DNA of 42,765 nt from an uncultured Spirochaetota bacterium (GCA_937873275.1 CALMRC010000110.1:1-42765), one strand, 5' to 3'. Shown: positions 16,704-25,627, counted from the first letter of the stretch. Program-made: numbers and translations. Notes: generated by a model from the sequence alone, not told the origin.

Positions 16704-17381
16704 GTGAAGCGCAGCATCCTTTCCATCTCGATGGCCGTCCTCCTGGCCGCCGCGTCCTGGGCCCAGGATATCGTCACCGCGGAACAATTCTTCTCCGGGG
16801 TCTCCGAGCGATACGCGGAGATCTCGGATTACGAGGCCCGGATCTCGATCCGCACCCAGAAGACGACCATGCTGGGCACGGTCTGGTACAAGGCCCCCGG
16901 CCTCCTTCGCATCGACTTCACCCAGCCCGCGGACCAGGTGATCTGCTTCAACGGGGAGAACCTGGTGGTCTACGTCCCGGAATACCGGGCCGTCCTGTCC
17001 CAGTCGGTTTCCTCCAGCGGTTCCGGGGGCGCGGGACTGGCCACCGCGGACGGCCTTCGGACCCTTCGCAGGAACTATACCGTCGCCTACGAGCAGAGCC
17101 CGAACCCGGTCCCCCTGGAGGACGGAAGCCCGGAAATGGTCGTGAAACTGCTTCTCAATCGTCGGACCGTGGCGGAGGGATTCCGGACCATCGTGCTCTC
17201 CATCCGGCCCGACACCCGGACGATCCGCAGGATCTCCGGCGTAACCGTCTCCAACGAGTCCTTCACCTTCGACTTCTCGGACATCCGGACGAACCAGGGC
17301 ATCCCGGAGACCCGGTTCGTTTACGATTCCCCGGCCTCGGCGAACGTGTACAACAATTTCCTCTTCAAAACGGAAAACTGA
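16704..17381 (+). CDS. lolA: LolA-like outer-membrane lipoprotein carrier
   Basis: The 225-residue exported protein has a signal peptide ending in ASWAQ (about 1-22). I chose the GTG at 16704 because it begins VKRSIL, gives a normal signal peptide, and has AGGA 7 bp upstream. The frame is open much farther left only as a shadow of the TPR gene. The body has the LolA barrel pattern: ISDYEARISIRTQ, GTVWYKAPGLLRIDFTQP, ICFNGENLVVYVPEYRAVLSQ. LolA shuttles lipoproteins through the periplasm to the outer membrane, fitting a window with several lipoproteins. It is first of a tight operon: 18 bp to the RodZ-like gene, then rimO. Confidence 0.85.
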   Translation: MKRSILSISMAVLLAAASWAQDIVTAEQFFSGVSERYAEISDYEARISIRTQKTTMLGTVWYKAPGLLRIDFTQPADQVICFNGENLVVYVPEYRAVLSQSVSSSGSGGAGLATADGLRTLRRNYTVAYEQSPNPVPLEDGSPEMVVKLLLNRRTVAEGFRTIVLSIRPDTRTIRRISGVTVSNESFTFDFSDIRTNQGIPETRFVYDSPASANVYNNFLFKTEN

Positions 17382-17399
17382 AAAACCAGGAAGAATGCG

Positions 17400-18563
17400 A
17401 TGATAGCGATCGGCGAGCAATTGAAGGCGGCCCGGGAACGAAACGGCCTGGACCTGGATCGCGTGAGCGACGACACCAATATCGCCAAACGGTTCCTCTC
17501 CGCCCTGGAAGAGGAGAATTTCACCGTGTTCCCCGGGGATCCCTACGTGATCGGGTTCCTCCGCAACTACGCGGAATACCTCGGCCTCGACGCCCGGGAG
17601 CTGATCTCGGCCTTCAAGAACATACGAATCCAGGAGCAGCCGGTCCCCGTCGAGTCCCTGATCCCGAAACGGGGCCCCTCCCCCTGGATCTTCGCCGGCG
17701 GGGGCTTCGCCGTCCTGGCGGCCGTCGCGGCCCTCTTCCTGATCCTGGGCCGAAAGGACCCGGCGGACGCGATCGCGGCCGCCCAGGCCGCCTCCCGGAC
17801 CCCCCAGGAATACTCCATGGACACCCCGACCCTGGAAAAACGCTTCTACGAGGGGGACACGATCCTCGTACCCCTCGGGGACCAGAAATACCGCCTCCTG
17901 ATCGCCCGTATCTCCGACCGGGTGGCCGTGGAATCCCCGATCGGCCGCGCCCTCTTCATGCTCGGGGAGAAAGGCACCCTGGACCTGGACAAGGACACTT
18001 CGCCGGAGCTGCAGATCTTCGTGAACGACTTCCAGAAGGACGACCCCTCCAAGGGCGTCCTGATCACCCTGAGCGCCGAAGGAACCCTGTCCGCGGCCTT
18101 GGCCGCGCCCGTCCCCGCCGCGGTTCCCGCCCCGGGCGAGGCACCGGACGCCGCGGCCGCCGCCGAACCGGACTTCGCGGTTCCGGCCTCGGCGCCGGTC
18201 GCCCCGGAGACAACCCTCTCCGCGGACGGCAAGACGGTGGTGATCTTCGACAAGGTGAGCTCCCCCTTCCCCGTCGTCCTGACCACGGTCTTCCGAAACT
18301 ACTGCATGTTCCGCTACGAGGCGGACCGGCGGGAGCGGGAGGAGCGGTACTACCACAAGGGCGACCAGATCACCGTCAACGTCACGAACACCGTCAAGTT
18401 CTGGACCTCCAACGCCGCCGCGTCCAAGACCACCATCCAGGCGACCGGGGGCCGTTCCGCGGACCTGGACCTGGGGGGCCAGGGCGAGGTCGCGGTGAAG
18501 CAGGTACGGTGGGTACAGGCCGAGGGGGGCGGGTGGAACCTCGTCCTCGCGGACGTACCGTAG
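17400..18563 (+). CDS. RodZ-like helix-turn-helix membrane protein
   Basis: The protein has 387 residues. An N-terminal HTH_25-type helix-turn-helix (about 3-72, including YVIGFLRNYAEYLGLD) is followed by a single transmembrane helix (about 96-117). An Ala/Pro-rich periplasmic linker comes next. The C-terminal beta domain (about 280-385) has the pattern of the RodZ C-terminal domain (FRYEADRREREERYYHKGDQ, then VKFWTSNAAA). RodZ links the MreB cytoskeleton to the cell-wall machinery. The extra 180-residue middle segment is larger than usual, so function may differ. AGGAAGA precedes the ATG, 18 bp after lolA. It is 7 bp from the next gene. Confidence 0.85.
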   Translation: MIAIGEQLKAARERNGLDLDRVSDDTNIAKRFLSALEEENFTVFPGDPYVIGFLRNYAEYLGLDARELISAFKNIRIQEQPVPVESLIPKRGPSPWIFAGGGFAVLAAVAALFLILGRKDPADAIAAAQAASRTPQEYSMDTPTLEKRFYEGDTILVPLGDQKYRLLIARISDRVAVESPIGRALFMLGEKGTLDLDKDTSPELQIFVNDFQKDDPSKGVLITLSAEGTLSAALAAPVPAAVPAPGEAPDAAAAAEPDFAVPASAPVAPETTLSADGKTVVIFDKVSSPFPVVLTTVFRNYCMFRYEADRREREERYYHKGDQITVNVTNTVKFWTSNAAASKTTIQATGGRSADLDLGGQGEVAVKQVRWVQAEGGGWNLVLADVP

Positions 18564-18570
18564 GAAGACC

Positions 18571-19908
18571 GTGAACCCGAGCAACGCCGAACCGCCCCGC
18601 ACCTTCTGGATCGACCTCCACGGCTGCGCCAAGAACCAGGTGGACGCCGAGGAGATCCGGGCCCGGCTGGAGGCCGCCGGATGGACGGCCCGGGAAGGCC
18701 CCGAGGGGGCCGGAATCCTCGTCGTCAACACCTGCGGGTTCATCGAGTCCGCCAAGAAGGAGAGCCTGGACGCGGTCTTGGCGCTGAAGGCCCGGTACCC
18801 GGAATCCCGCGTCCTCCTGGCCGGCTGCCTGGCCCAGCGGTATTCCGAGGACCTGGCCGCGGATCTTCCGGAGGCGGACGGGATCTTCGGCAACGGGGAC
18901 CTGTCCCGGGTCGTCGAGACGGCGGACGCCCTCCGCCGGGGCGAGCGCCCCGTCCGGGTCCCGGAGGCGGCCCGACCGGCCCGGGCTCCCCGGGACACCC
19001 TCTATTCCTATCCCCGGAGCGCCTACCTCAAGATCTCCGAGGGCTGCTCCAACCGCTGCACCTACTGCGCCATCCCCCTTATCCGGGGGGACGCCCGCAG
19101 CCGGGATGTCGCCGACGTCGCGGGGGAGGCCCGGGATCTCGTGTCCCGGGGCATCTTCGAGATCAACCTCATCGGCCAGGACCTGGGGGCCTACGGGGCG
19201 GACAGCCTCGGCCGGCCGGCCCTCCCGGACCTTCTGGAGGAGCTCCTCCGCATCGACGCGGACTTCCGGGTCCGCCTGCTGTACATCCATCCGGACCACT
19301 TCCCCAGGGCGATCCTGGACCTCTGCGCCCGGGATCCCCGGATCCTCCCCTACTTCGACCTCCCCTTCCAGCACGCCTCCCGGCGGATCCTCTCGGCCAT
19401 GAACCGTCGGGGGGACGCGGAAACCTACCTCCGGCTGATCGGGGACATCCGGGACCGCCTCCCGGACGCGGTCCTCCGGTCGACCTTCCTGGTCGGCTTC
19501 CCGGGGGAGACCGAGGAGGACTTCGCGGCCCTCCGGGACTTCCAGGACCGTGCGCGCCTCACCTGGCTGGGGGCCTTCGAGTACTCCCGGGAGGAGGACA
19601 CCCCGGCCGCCGCCTTCAAGGGACGGGTGCCCCGGAAGACCGCCTCCGAGCGCCGCCGCCTCGTGGAGGAGGCCCAGAGACCGATCACGGAGGCCGCCTT
19701 GACGACCTTCCTGGGCCGGGACCTGGAGGTCCTGGTGGAGGAGCCCGTGGAGGGCGAGGAGCTCTCCCTGGGCCGGAGCTACGCCCAGGCCCCGGAGGTG
19801 GACGGCCTTACGGTCCTGAACGCCCGCCTGGAACCCGGCCGGGTCGTCCGGGCCCGGGTCGTCGCCGTGAACGGGGTGGACGTGGAAGCGGTGGTCCGTG
19901 GACAGTAA
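18571..19908 (+). CDS. rimO: Ribosomal protein S12 methylthiotransferase RimO
   Basis: A 445-residue radical-SAM methylthiotransferase that adds a methylthio group to the conserved Asp of ribosomal protein S12. The N-terminal domain carries C19 (HGCAKN), C55 (NTCGF) and C86 (AGCL), ligands of the second cluster. The radical-SAM cluster is C159-SNR-C-TY-C166. A TRAM domain closes the protein (about 375-445). RimO rather than MiaB is favoured by HGCAKNQVD and by SEGCSNRCTYCAIP. The start is the GTG at 18571, with GGAAG just upstream, 7 bp after the RodZ-like gene. Its last codons and TAA stop lie inside an intergenic heptamer repeat. Confidence 0.95.
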   Translation: MNPSNAEPPRTFWIDLHGCAKNQVDAEEIRARLEAAGWTAREGPEGAGILVVNTCGFIESAKKESLDAVLALKARYPESRVLLAGCLAQRYSEDLAADLPEADGIFGNGDLSRVVETADALRRGERPVRVPEAARPARAPRDTLYSYPRSAYLKISEGCSNRCTYCAIPLIRGDARSRDVADVAGEARDLVSRGIFEINLIGQDLGAYGADSLGRPALPDLLEELLRIDADFRVRLLYIHPDHFPRAILDLCARDPRILPYFDLPFQHASRRILSAMNRRGDAETYLRLIGDIRDRLPDAVLRSTFLVGFPGETEEDFAALRDFQDRARLTWLGAFEYSREEDTPAAAFKGRVPRKTASERRRLVEEAQRPITEAALTTFLGRDLEVLVEEPVEGEELSLGRSYAQAPEVDGLTVLNARLEPGRVVRARVVAVNGVDVEAVVRGQ

Positions 19909-20018
19909 ACGGTTACCAGTGAACGGTAAACGGAAGTGCCCTCGGATTGCAGCAACCGTATATGCGATAGCATCTGAATAAATCCGATTTTCGAACTGTC
20001 CACCGTCCACTGTCCACC
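19891..20018. repeat. Heptamer-based inverted repeat, copy B
   Basis: The left arm (19891-19934, + strand) reads in 7-bp steps GTGGTCC, GTGGACA, GTAAACG, GTTACCA, GTGAACG, GTAAACG. The right arm (19996-20018, minus strand) reads TGGACAG, TGGACGG, TGGACAG. The arms are inverted around about 60 bp of AT-richer sequence. The rimO stop codon (19906-19908) is inside the left arm. Same unit family as 1590-1728. Confidence 0.72.
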
Positions 20019-20023
20019 TCCCC

Positions 20024-20053
20024 TTTACACTCTACCCTCCCACGTACCATATT
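20024..20053 (+). promoter_or_regulatory. Possible pcrA promoter
   Basis: TTTACA (20024-20029) and CATATT (20048-20053) are 18 bp apart. The predicted start is at or next to the ATG at 20061, and no Shine-Dalgarno site is seen. If correct, the mRNA is leaderless. Confidence 0.4.
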
Positions 20054-20060
20054 CAACTTC

Positions 20061-22172
20061 ATGCCCGACCTTCCCGAGTACCTTCGAGACCTCAATCCCG
20101 AGCAGCTGGCCGCGGTGCGCCACGAGGGGGGAAACCTCCTGATCCTGGCCGGGGCGGGGTCCGGAAAGACCCGGGTGATCACCACCAAGATCGCCTGGCT
20201 CGTGCGGGAGCGCGGGGTGGCCCCGGAGTCCGTCCTGGCGGTCACCTTCACGAACAAGGCCGCCCGGGAGATGCGGGACCGGGCCGCGGCCATCGACCCC
20301 GCCTGTTCCCGGGCCTTCCTGCGGACCTTCCATTCCTTCGGGGCCTGGTTCCTCCGGCGCAACGCCGCGGCGGCCGGCCTGGATCCCAACTTCACCATCT
20401 ACGACGACGACGATTCCGTGACCCTCCTGCACGGCACGGCCCCGGAGCTGACCCGGGTCGAGTGCGGGCGGGTCGCCTCCCGGATCGCCCGGGCCAAGGA
20501 CTACGGCCTGGCACCGGACGCCCCGGACCTGGACGCCCGGTTCCCGGACCGGAATTTCCGCCGACTGTACGCGGACTACGAGCGCAGGCTCCGGGAGACC
20601 GGGAACGTGGACTTCGGGGACCTCATCCTCCTGCCCTCCCGGGTCCTGCGGGCCGAGGAGGCCATCCGGACCCGGTTCCACCAGCGGTTCCGGGTCATCC
20701 TGGTGGACGAGTACCAGGACTCCAACGTAGCCCAGTTCGAGCTGCTCAAGGCCCTGGCCGGCGAGGGGGCCTACGTCTGCGTCGTGGGGGACGACGACCA
20801 GTCCATCTACCGCTTCCGGGGCGCCGAGGTCCGGAACATCCTGGAATTCCCGGAGGTCTTCCCGGACACCCAGATCGTCCGGCTGGAGCGGAATTACCGG
20901 TCCTTCCAGAGCATCCTGGACGTGGCCGGAGCCGTGGTCGCCCGGAACGAGGGCCGGCTGGGAAAGACCCTGAAGGCCGTCAAGGCGGGAGGGCCCCCGG
21001 CCCGGCTCGCCCTGCTTTCCGACGAGGCCGAGGAAGCCGCCTACGCGGCCCGGATCGCGGAGGCCCGGGCGTCCCGGACCGGCCGCTGGTCGGACACGGC
21101 GGTCCTATACCGCACGAACGCCCAGTCCCTGGCCTTCGAACATCACTTCAACAAGCGGGGGATCCCCTACCGCATCGTCGGCTCCGTGCGGTTCTACGAG
21201 CGCGAGGAGGTCAAGGACGCCCTCGCCTACCTGGCCGTCCTTTCCAATCCCCGGGACGAGGTGAATTTCCGCCGGGTGGTCAACAAACCCACCCGGGGGG
21301 TCGGGGACACGAGCCTCGAGATCGTGCTGGAGGCGGCCTACGCCGCCGACGGGAACCTCCTTTCCGCCGCCCGGGGAGCGGGCCCCCTACTGAAAACCGC
21401 CAAGTCCCGCTCGGGCCTTTCCTCCTTCGTCTCCCTGGTCGAGGGTCTGCGGAAGCTCCTGGAAACCCCCGCCGCCGCCAAATCCCTGTCCGGCCTGGTG
21501 GAGCGGGTGGTCAAGGATTCCGGCCTGGCGGAATACCACCGGGACCAGGACGAGATCGCGGGAACCCAGCGGGCCGCCAACCTGGACGAGCTCGTGAACG
21601 CCGCCGCGGACTTCGAGCTGTCCCCGGCGGGACTGGCGGAATTCCTGGAGACCATCGAGCTGGACCGGAGGCTGTCCGACCAGGAGGAGAGCCTGGAGGC
21701 GGTGACCCTCATAACGATGCACAACACCAAGGGCCTGGAGTTCCCGGTCGTGGTCGTCACGGGCCTGGAGCAGGGACTCTTTCCCCGGGACGACGACGAG
21801 GGGGAGGACCTGGAGGAGCAGCGCCGGCTCTTCTACGTGGCCGCCACCCGGGCCAAGGAGGAGCTCCACCTCTGCTCCTGCCGCAGCCGCCTGCTGCGGG
21901 GACGCCGGGCGGACTTTCTGCCCTCCCGGTTCATCCACGAGATCCCCCCGGGGCTCTACGAGACCCTGGGGGGCCGCCTGCCCGCCCCCGCCCCGGAAGG
22001 GCCCTGGAAGCCGGGACTGGCGGTCTACCACGACGACAACGGACCGGGACAGGTGATCCAGGTGAAGCCGGGGACCCCGGAGTCCGGCCCCCTCGTGTTC
22101 GTGCGGTTCGAGACGGGACGGGTGCTCCAGTTCTTCCCCAAGTTCACCCGGAAGCTGGAGGCCCTGGGATGA
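20061..22172 (+). CDS. pcrA: ATP-dependent DNA helicase, UvrD/PcrA/Rep family
   Basis: A 703-residue superfamily 1A 3'-5' helicase used in repair and removal of stalled complexes. The start is supported by the family opening LRDLNPEQLAAVRHEGG. Motif I is AGAGSGKT (30-37) and motif Ia is AVTFTNKAAREM. Motif II is VDEYQDSN (215-222), motif III GDDDQSIYRFRGA, motif IV LERNYRS, motif V TLITMHNTKGLEF and motif VI RRLFYVAATRAKEEL. The C-terminal basic tail ends in a Tudor-like stretch (GLAVYHDDNGPGQVIQV onward), as in PcrA. It follows rimO after a repeat-bearing gap and precedes an unrecognised gene by 37 bp. Subfamily (PcrA, UvrD or Rep) is not certain. Confidence 0.95.
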   Translation: MPDLPEYLRDLNPEQLAAVRHEGGNLLILAGAGSGKTRVITTKIAWLVRERGVAPESVLAVTFTNKAAREMRDRAAAIDPACSRAFLRTFHSFGAWFLRRNAAAAGLDPNFTIYDDDDSVTLLHGTAPELTRVECGRVASRIARAKDYGLAPDAPDLDARFPDRNFRRLYADYERRLRETGNVDFGDLILLPSRVLRAEEAIRTRFHQRFRVILVDEYQDSNVAQFELLKALAGEGAYVCVVGDDDQSIYRFRGAEVRNILEFPEVFPDTQIVRLERNYRSFQSILDVAGAVVARNEGRLGKTLKAVKAGGPPARLALLSDEAEEAAYAARIAEARASRTGRWSDTAVLYRTNAQSLAFEHHFNKRGIPYRIVGSVRFYEREEVKDALAYLAVLSNPRDEVNFRRVVNKPTRGVGDTSLEIVLEAAYAADGNLLSAARGAGPLLKTAKSRSGLSSFVSLVEGLRKLLETPAAAKSLSGLVERVVKDSGLAEYHRDQDEIAGTQRAANLDELVNAAADFELSPAGLAEFLETIELDRRLSDQEESLEAVTLITMHNTKGLEFPVVVVTGLEQGLFPRDDDEGEDLEEQRRLFYVAATRAKEELHLCSCRSRLLRGRRADFLPSRFIHEIPPGLYETLGGRLPAPAPEGPWKPGLAVYHDDNGPGQVIQVKPGTPESGPLVFVRFETGRVLQFFPKFTRKLEALG

Positions 22173-22209
22173 CCCGCGCGCGGACGACCGTCCCCGGGAG
22201 GATCGAACC

Positions 22210-23100
22210 ATGAATGAACCGCGGATCGAACCGTCCGCCCTGCCGCCCGTCCGGCGCATGCGGGGGTGGAGGCTCTACACCGAGGACGGAAGGCGCTTCC
22301 TGGATCTTCGGCTCCTGGACAATCGGGGCTTCCTGGGCGCCAAGGGCCGCTACGCGGGCACCCGGGCCAAGAACGGTATCGACCTGGGGCTGCTCAAGGA
22401 AGCCCCGGGCCGCCACCTGGACCGCCTCCGGAAAGCCCTGGCCGCGGATTTCCCCGGGGTCGCCTTCCGGTTCTACCGGAACGAGGAACGGGCCCTGGCG
22501 GCCCTGGACCTACCCCGGTCGGCCCTCCGGGATCCCCTGGCCCGGGAGGCCGGGCGAACCGCGCCGACGTCGGGCGCCCCGGGCGCGGCCGCCTCGGAAA
22601 CGACCGCCGCGGTGCAGCGATTCTTCCTGTCCCCGGAGGAGGACGCCCGGCTCGCGGCCTCCCCGGTCCGCCTGCTCCCCCTGCCCTGCCCCCTGCCCTT
22701 CGGCCCCGGGATCCTGGCCTTCTCGGACCCGGCCGCCGCGGCCTCCGTCGCCGAGGACGAACTGCCGCCGATCCAGCCCTTCGCGGCCATACGGGCCTGG
22801 GAGGATTTCCGGGGCATGACCGTCCGCCTGGCCGGCGGCCGCCGGGCCCGGAGCGGCGAGGGGGCCCCGGCTTACACGGAAGATTTTTGGAAGCGGACGG
22901 ACCGCAGGCTTTCCCCCTTCTTCGAGCGCCGGGGGCCCTACCTCTACGCCCGCTGTCCCCGGACGGACTGGGAGTCCTTCCGGGCCCGGGCCCTGGAGGC
23001 GGGGTGCGTCCTCACCCCGGAGTGGGACCTTCCCTCCATCGTGCCCGGGGAGTTCGACGACGGGGAGCTCAAGAACCTGGCGAAGGCGTTGGGCGGCTGA
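22210..23100 (+). CDS. Unrecognised protein with class-III-aminotransferase-like ends
   Basis: The protein has 296 residues. I do not recognise a named family. The N-terminus RRMRGWRLYTEDGRRFLDLR resembles the opening of class III aminotransferases (G-x-x-L-x-D-x-x-G-x-x-Y-L-D). The last part (FRARALEAGCVLTPEWDLPS) resembles their C-terminal small domain. The central PLP-binding domain with its lysine is absent; a Pro/Ala-rich segment (about 100-185) lies between. It could be a reduced paralogue that keeps only the small domain. That is an inference. GGGAGG precedes the ATG. Probably co-transcribed with pcrA. Confidence 0.72.
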   Translation: MNEPRIEPSALPPVRRMRGWRLYTEDGRRFLDLRLLDNRGFLGAKGRYAGTRAKNGIDLGLLKEAPGRHLDRLRKALAADFPGVAFRFYRNEERALAALDLPRSALRDPLAREAGRTAPTSGAPGAAASETTAAVQRFFLSPEEDARLAASPVRLLPLPCPLPFGPGILAFSDPAAAASVAEDELPPIQPFAAIRAWEDFRGMTVRLAGGRRARSGEGAPAYTEDFWKRTDRRLSPFFERRGPYLYARCPRTDWESFRARALEAGCVLTPEWDLPSIVPGEFDDGELKNLAKALGG

Positions 23101-23108
23101 CGCCGCCC
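23091..23108. terminator. Hairpin between convergent genes
   Basis: GGGCGGC and GCCGCCC (23091-23097 with 23102-23108) flank TGAC, which contains the stop codon. A bidirectional terminator is possible, but no T run follows. Confidence 0.4.
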
Positions 23109-23113
23109 GGAGT

Positions 23114-24052
23114 CTAACGCCGGCGGCGCGCGGCGGCCTGGATCAGCACTACCGCCGCGACGATCAGGACCCCCCCGGCGACCTGCTGGATCCCGAAGCG
23201 CTCCCCCAGCACCAGGGCGGACAATAGGACCGCCATCAGGGGTTCCACCGTGGAGACCAGGGACGTGTTGGACGCCCCGATCCTCTGCATGGCCCCGAAG
23301 AGGGTGACGATGGGGATGACCGTGGCGACCACCGAGATCCCCGCCAGTCCCAGGACCGAGGAAGCCGACCCGGGAACCTTGAAACCCCCGGCGGCCGCCG
23401 TCAGCGCCCAGTAGGCCGCCGAGGCCGCGGTCATGATGAAGGCCGTGGAGTGGACCGGATTCCTGCCCTCCAGCACCCGTTCCCCGACGACCAGGTAAGC
23501 CGCGTAGGTCAGGGCGACCAGGATCCCGAAGCCGATCCCGACCGCGGGGTACCGGCCGGTCCGGAAGAAGGTGGCCACGCAACCCGTCAGGGACAGGGCC
23601 AAGGCGGCCAGCTGTACCCTCGAGGGCCTGCGCCGCAGGAAGGCCGCGGACAACAGGACCACGAAGGACGGGTAGAGGTACAGTAGGAGCGAGGTGATCC
23701 CCGCGTCCAGGAACCGCAGGGTGACGAAGTACAGGCCCGCCTGGGGGGAAAAGCCCAGGAGTCCCAAAGCCAGGATCGGAAGGTTGGGCCGCAGGGGGGG
23801 AAGGCGCCGTTCGGACAGGAGGATCCAGGCCCAGAGGAAGGCCGCGGCGCCGGTGAAACGCCAGGCCAGGACCTGGGAGGTGGAGAAGCCCTCGGCGTAG
23901 ATCAGCTTGGCGAAGATGCCCAGGGTCGAAAAGCTCGTGGCCGATAGGAGGGCCAGGAGCACCCCCGCCCCGGCGCCTCGGGAGGGGGCGGCCGGAAGGG
24001 CCCGCGATTCCGGTACCGGTTCGCCCCGGGCCGCCGTCGTCGAGTTCCGCAT
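23114..24052 (-). CDS. EamA/DMT-family transporter
   Basis: A 312-residue integral membrane protein with about ten hydrophobic helices in two EamA halves, roughly 30-165 and 172-305. The first half opens LLALLSATSFSTLGIFAKLI. The second contains the family-like stretch STVEPLMAVLLSALVLGERF near its end. Members export or import small metabolites such as amino acids or nucleotide sugars; the substrate cannot be read from sequence. AAAGGAA lies 7 bp before the ATG. It is third in a leftward run after glgA and the 504-residue membrane protein (31-bp gap). It is convergent with the unrecognised gene. Confidence 0.9.
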   Translation of the reverse strand: MRNSTTAARGEPVPESRALPAAPSRGAGAGVLLALLSATSFSTLGIFAKLIYAEGFSTSQVLAWRFTGAAAFLWAWILLSERRLPPLRPNLPILALGLLGFSPQAGLYFVTLRFLDAGITSLLLYLYPSFVVLLSAAFLRRRPSRVQLAALALSLTGCVATFFRTGRYPAVGIGFGILVALTYAAYLVVGERVLEGRNPVHSTAFIMTAASAAYWALTAAAGGFKVPGSASSVLGLAGISVVATVIPIVTLFGAMQRIGASNTSLVSTVEPLMAVLLSALVLGERFGIQQVAGGVLIVAAVVLIQAAARRRR

Positions 24053-24083
24053 GGGGTATTCCTTTCGGTGTCCGGCGGCGCCG

Positions 24084-25598
24084 TCAGCCGGCGCCGGGGC
24101 TCTCGGAGTCGAAGACCGCCCCGCCCAGCCGGTAGTCCTCGGCCCGCACGGACGTACGGGCGGCCTCCAGGTCCGCCTTCCGGCGTACGAGTTCCGGGAA
24201 GGCCCAGGTCCCGCCCGATCCGGGATCCCCGCCGGCCCAGGCCGCCAGTTCCTCCACGGTCTTTTCCGCGGCCTTCCGATCCGAGGGCCGGGCCGACTCG
24301 TCCGGGGCCCGGACCTCCGCCGGATCCACCCGTCCGGGGTCGTCCCAGGCCCGGGCGTAGACCAGTTTCCGGAGGTTCCGCCGCTTGATCTCCTCGTTGG
24401 TCCGTGCCAGACGCAGGGAGCGCAGGAAGGGAACCAGGTAGAAGAGGACCGCGAAGGCCGCGGGGACGAAGCCCAGGCCCCAGAGGATCGCGGACAGGGG
24501 GTCCGCGGCCACCTGGGAGATCAGGGCGTATACGATGAGATAGAAGTCCGCGGGCAAGCGCTCCGCCCCGGGAGGGAGGCGGGGAACGCCCCGGGACAGG
24601 GCGTTGACCAGGAAATAGGAGCCGAAGGCCAGGTTCACCCCGTTCAGGGCGGCGAACCAGACGTTCGCCTTCCGGGGGTTGGAGGAGAAGGGCACCAGGC
24701 GCTTCAGGGGGGCCGAGCCGCCGAAGGTCCGGTCCCGCTCGTCCTTCCTCCGCAGGAGGGCGGGGAAGAAGAAATAGATCGTGCCGTTCGCGGTTACCTC
24801 CGGACTCCCCTCGAACTCGACGAGGTAGCGGTTGATCGCGTCCTGGGCCTCCTCGGGGCGCAGGCCCGTGAGGATCATGAACTCCTCCAGGGAGATCACC
24901 CCCCGGTTGGCCTGGATGAAGGCCACCACCGCCTTTTTCTCCGTCTCCGACCAGGGCTCGTCGGGATCCCCGTCCCCGAAGACGAAGGAGAAGACCGCCT
25001 TGTGCAGGGGGCGGCGGTCCCGGGACCGGGCTATACGGCGTTCCCGGTCGTAATAGCGCTGTTCCGGGCTCTTGAAGAGTTCCCCGTAGAACCAGATCCG
25101 GACGAAGAGCTCCAGGATCCGGCCCGTGAAGACCAAGCCCCCTCCGCCCCCCCGGCTCCGGCCCCGGGAATCCCGGTTCCCCGCGGTCTGGGCGGCGATG
25201 GAGGCCGCCAAGGCCGCCAAGGTCAGGACCAGGAAGAGTACGAAGTAGCCCACCAGCATGACGACGATCCAGATCTTGAAGAGGAAGGCCGCCGCCGCGG
25301 CGATCGCCGTTCGAAGGCCCCGCCAGAAGCGCTTCAGGGCCGGGCCGAGGCCCCGGTACCGGCTGCGCAGGCCCCGGGGGAAGGAATAGAGGATCTCCCC
25401 GCTCTCGGTGACCCGCAGGCGGGCCCCATACTCGTCGGCCACCGACCGGACCTCGGTCTCCACCTGGTATTTCGGCAGGCCCGTCCGCGCCACGAGGTCC
25501 GCCACCGTGGCCTCCCCGCGGCTCTTCCGGAACTCCGAGGCCAGACGGTCCCGGACCGGCTGGGGCTTGTAGTCGTAGACCTTCGTTTCCTTCGCCAT
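24084..25598 (-). CDS. Membrane protein with duplicated winged-helix-like module
   Basis: The protein has 504 residues with no family name I can give. Two soluble segments are homologous to each other: residues 24-80 (GEATVADLVARTGLPKYQVE then GEILYSFPRGLRSR) and 229-285 (GVISLEEFMILTGLRPEEAQ then GTIYFFFPALLRRK). Each looks like a helix-helix-helix-beta-hairpin winged-helix fold. A hydrophobic block at about 97-137 separates them, and two or more membrane segments lie at about 315-410. The C-terminal 90 residues are charged and soluble. The modules should face the cytoplasm. GGAGAG lies 5 bp before the ATG. It is 29 bp after glgA, so the genes are co-expressed. Confidence 0.82.
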   Translation of the reverse strand: MAKETKVYDYKPQPVRDRLASEFRKSRGEATVADLVARTGLPKYQVETEVRSVADEYGARLRVTESGEILYSFPRGLRSRYRGLGPALKRFWRGLRTAIAAAAAFLFKIWIVVMLVGYFVLFLVLTLAALAASIAAQTAGNRDSRGRSRGGGGGLVFTGRILELFVRIWFYGELFKSPEQRYYDRERRIARSRDRRPLHKAVFSFVFGDGDPDEPWSETEKKAVVAFIQANRGVISLEEFMILTGLRPEEAQDAINRYLVEFEGSPEVTANGTIYFFFPALLRRKDERDRTFGGSAPLKRLVPFSSNPRKANVWFAALNGVNLAFGSYFLVNALSRGVPRLPPGAERLPADFYLIVYALISQVAADPLSAILWGLGFVPAAFAVLFYLVPFLRSLRLARTNEEIKRRNLRKLVYARAWDDPGRVDPAEVRAPDESARPSDRKAAEKTVEELAAWAGGDPGSGGTWAFPELVRRKADLEAARTSVRAEDYRLGGAVFDSESPGAG

Positions 25599-25627
25599 TG
25601 AACTCTCCTACTCCCCGGTCCGGCCGG

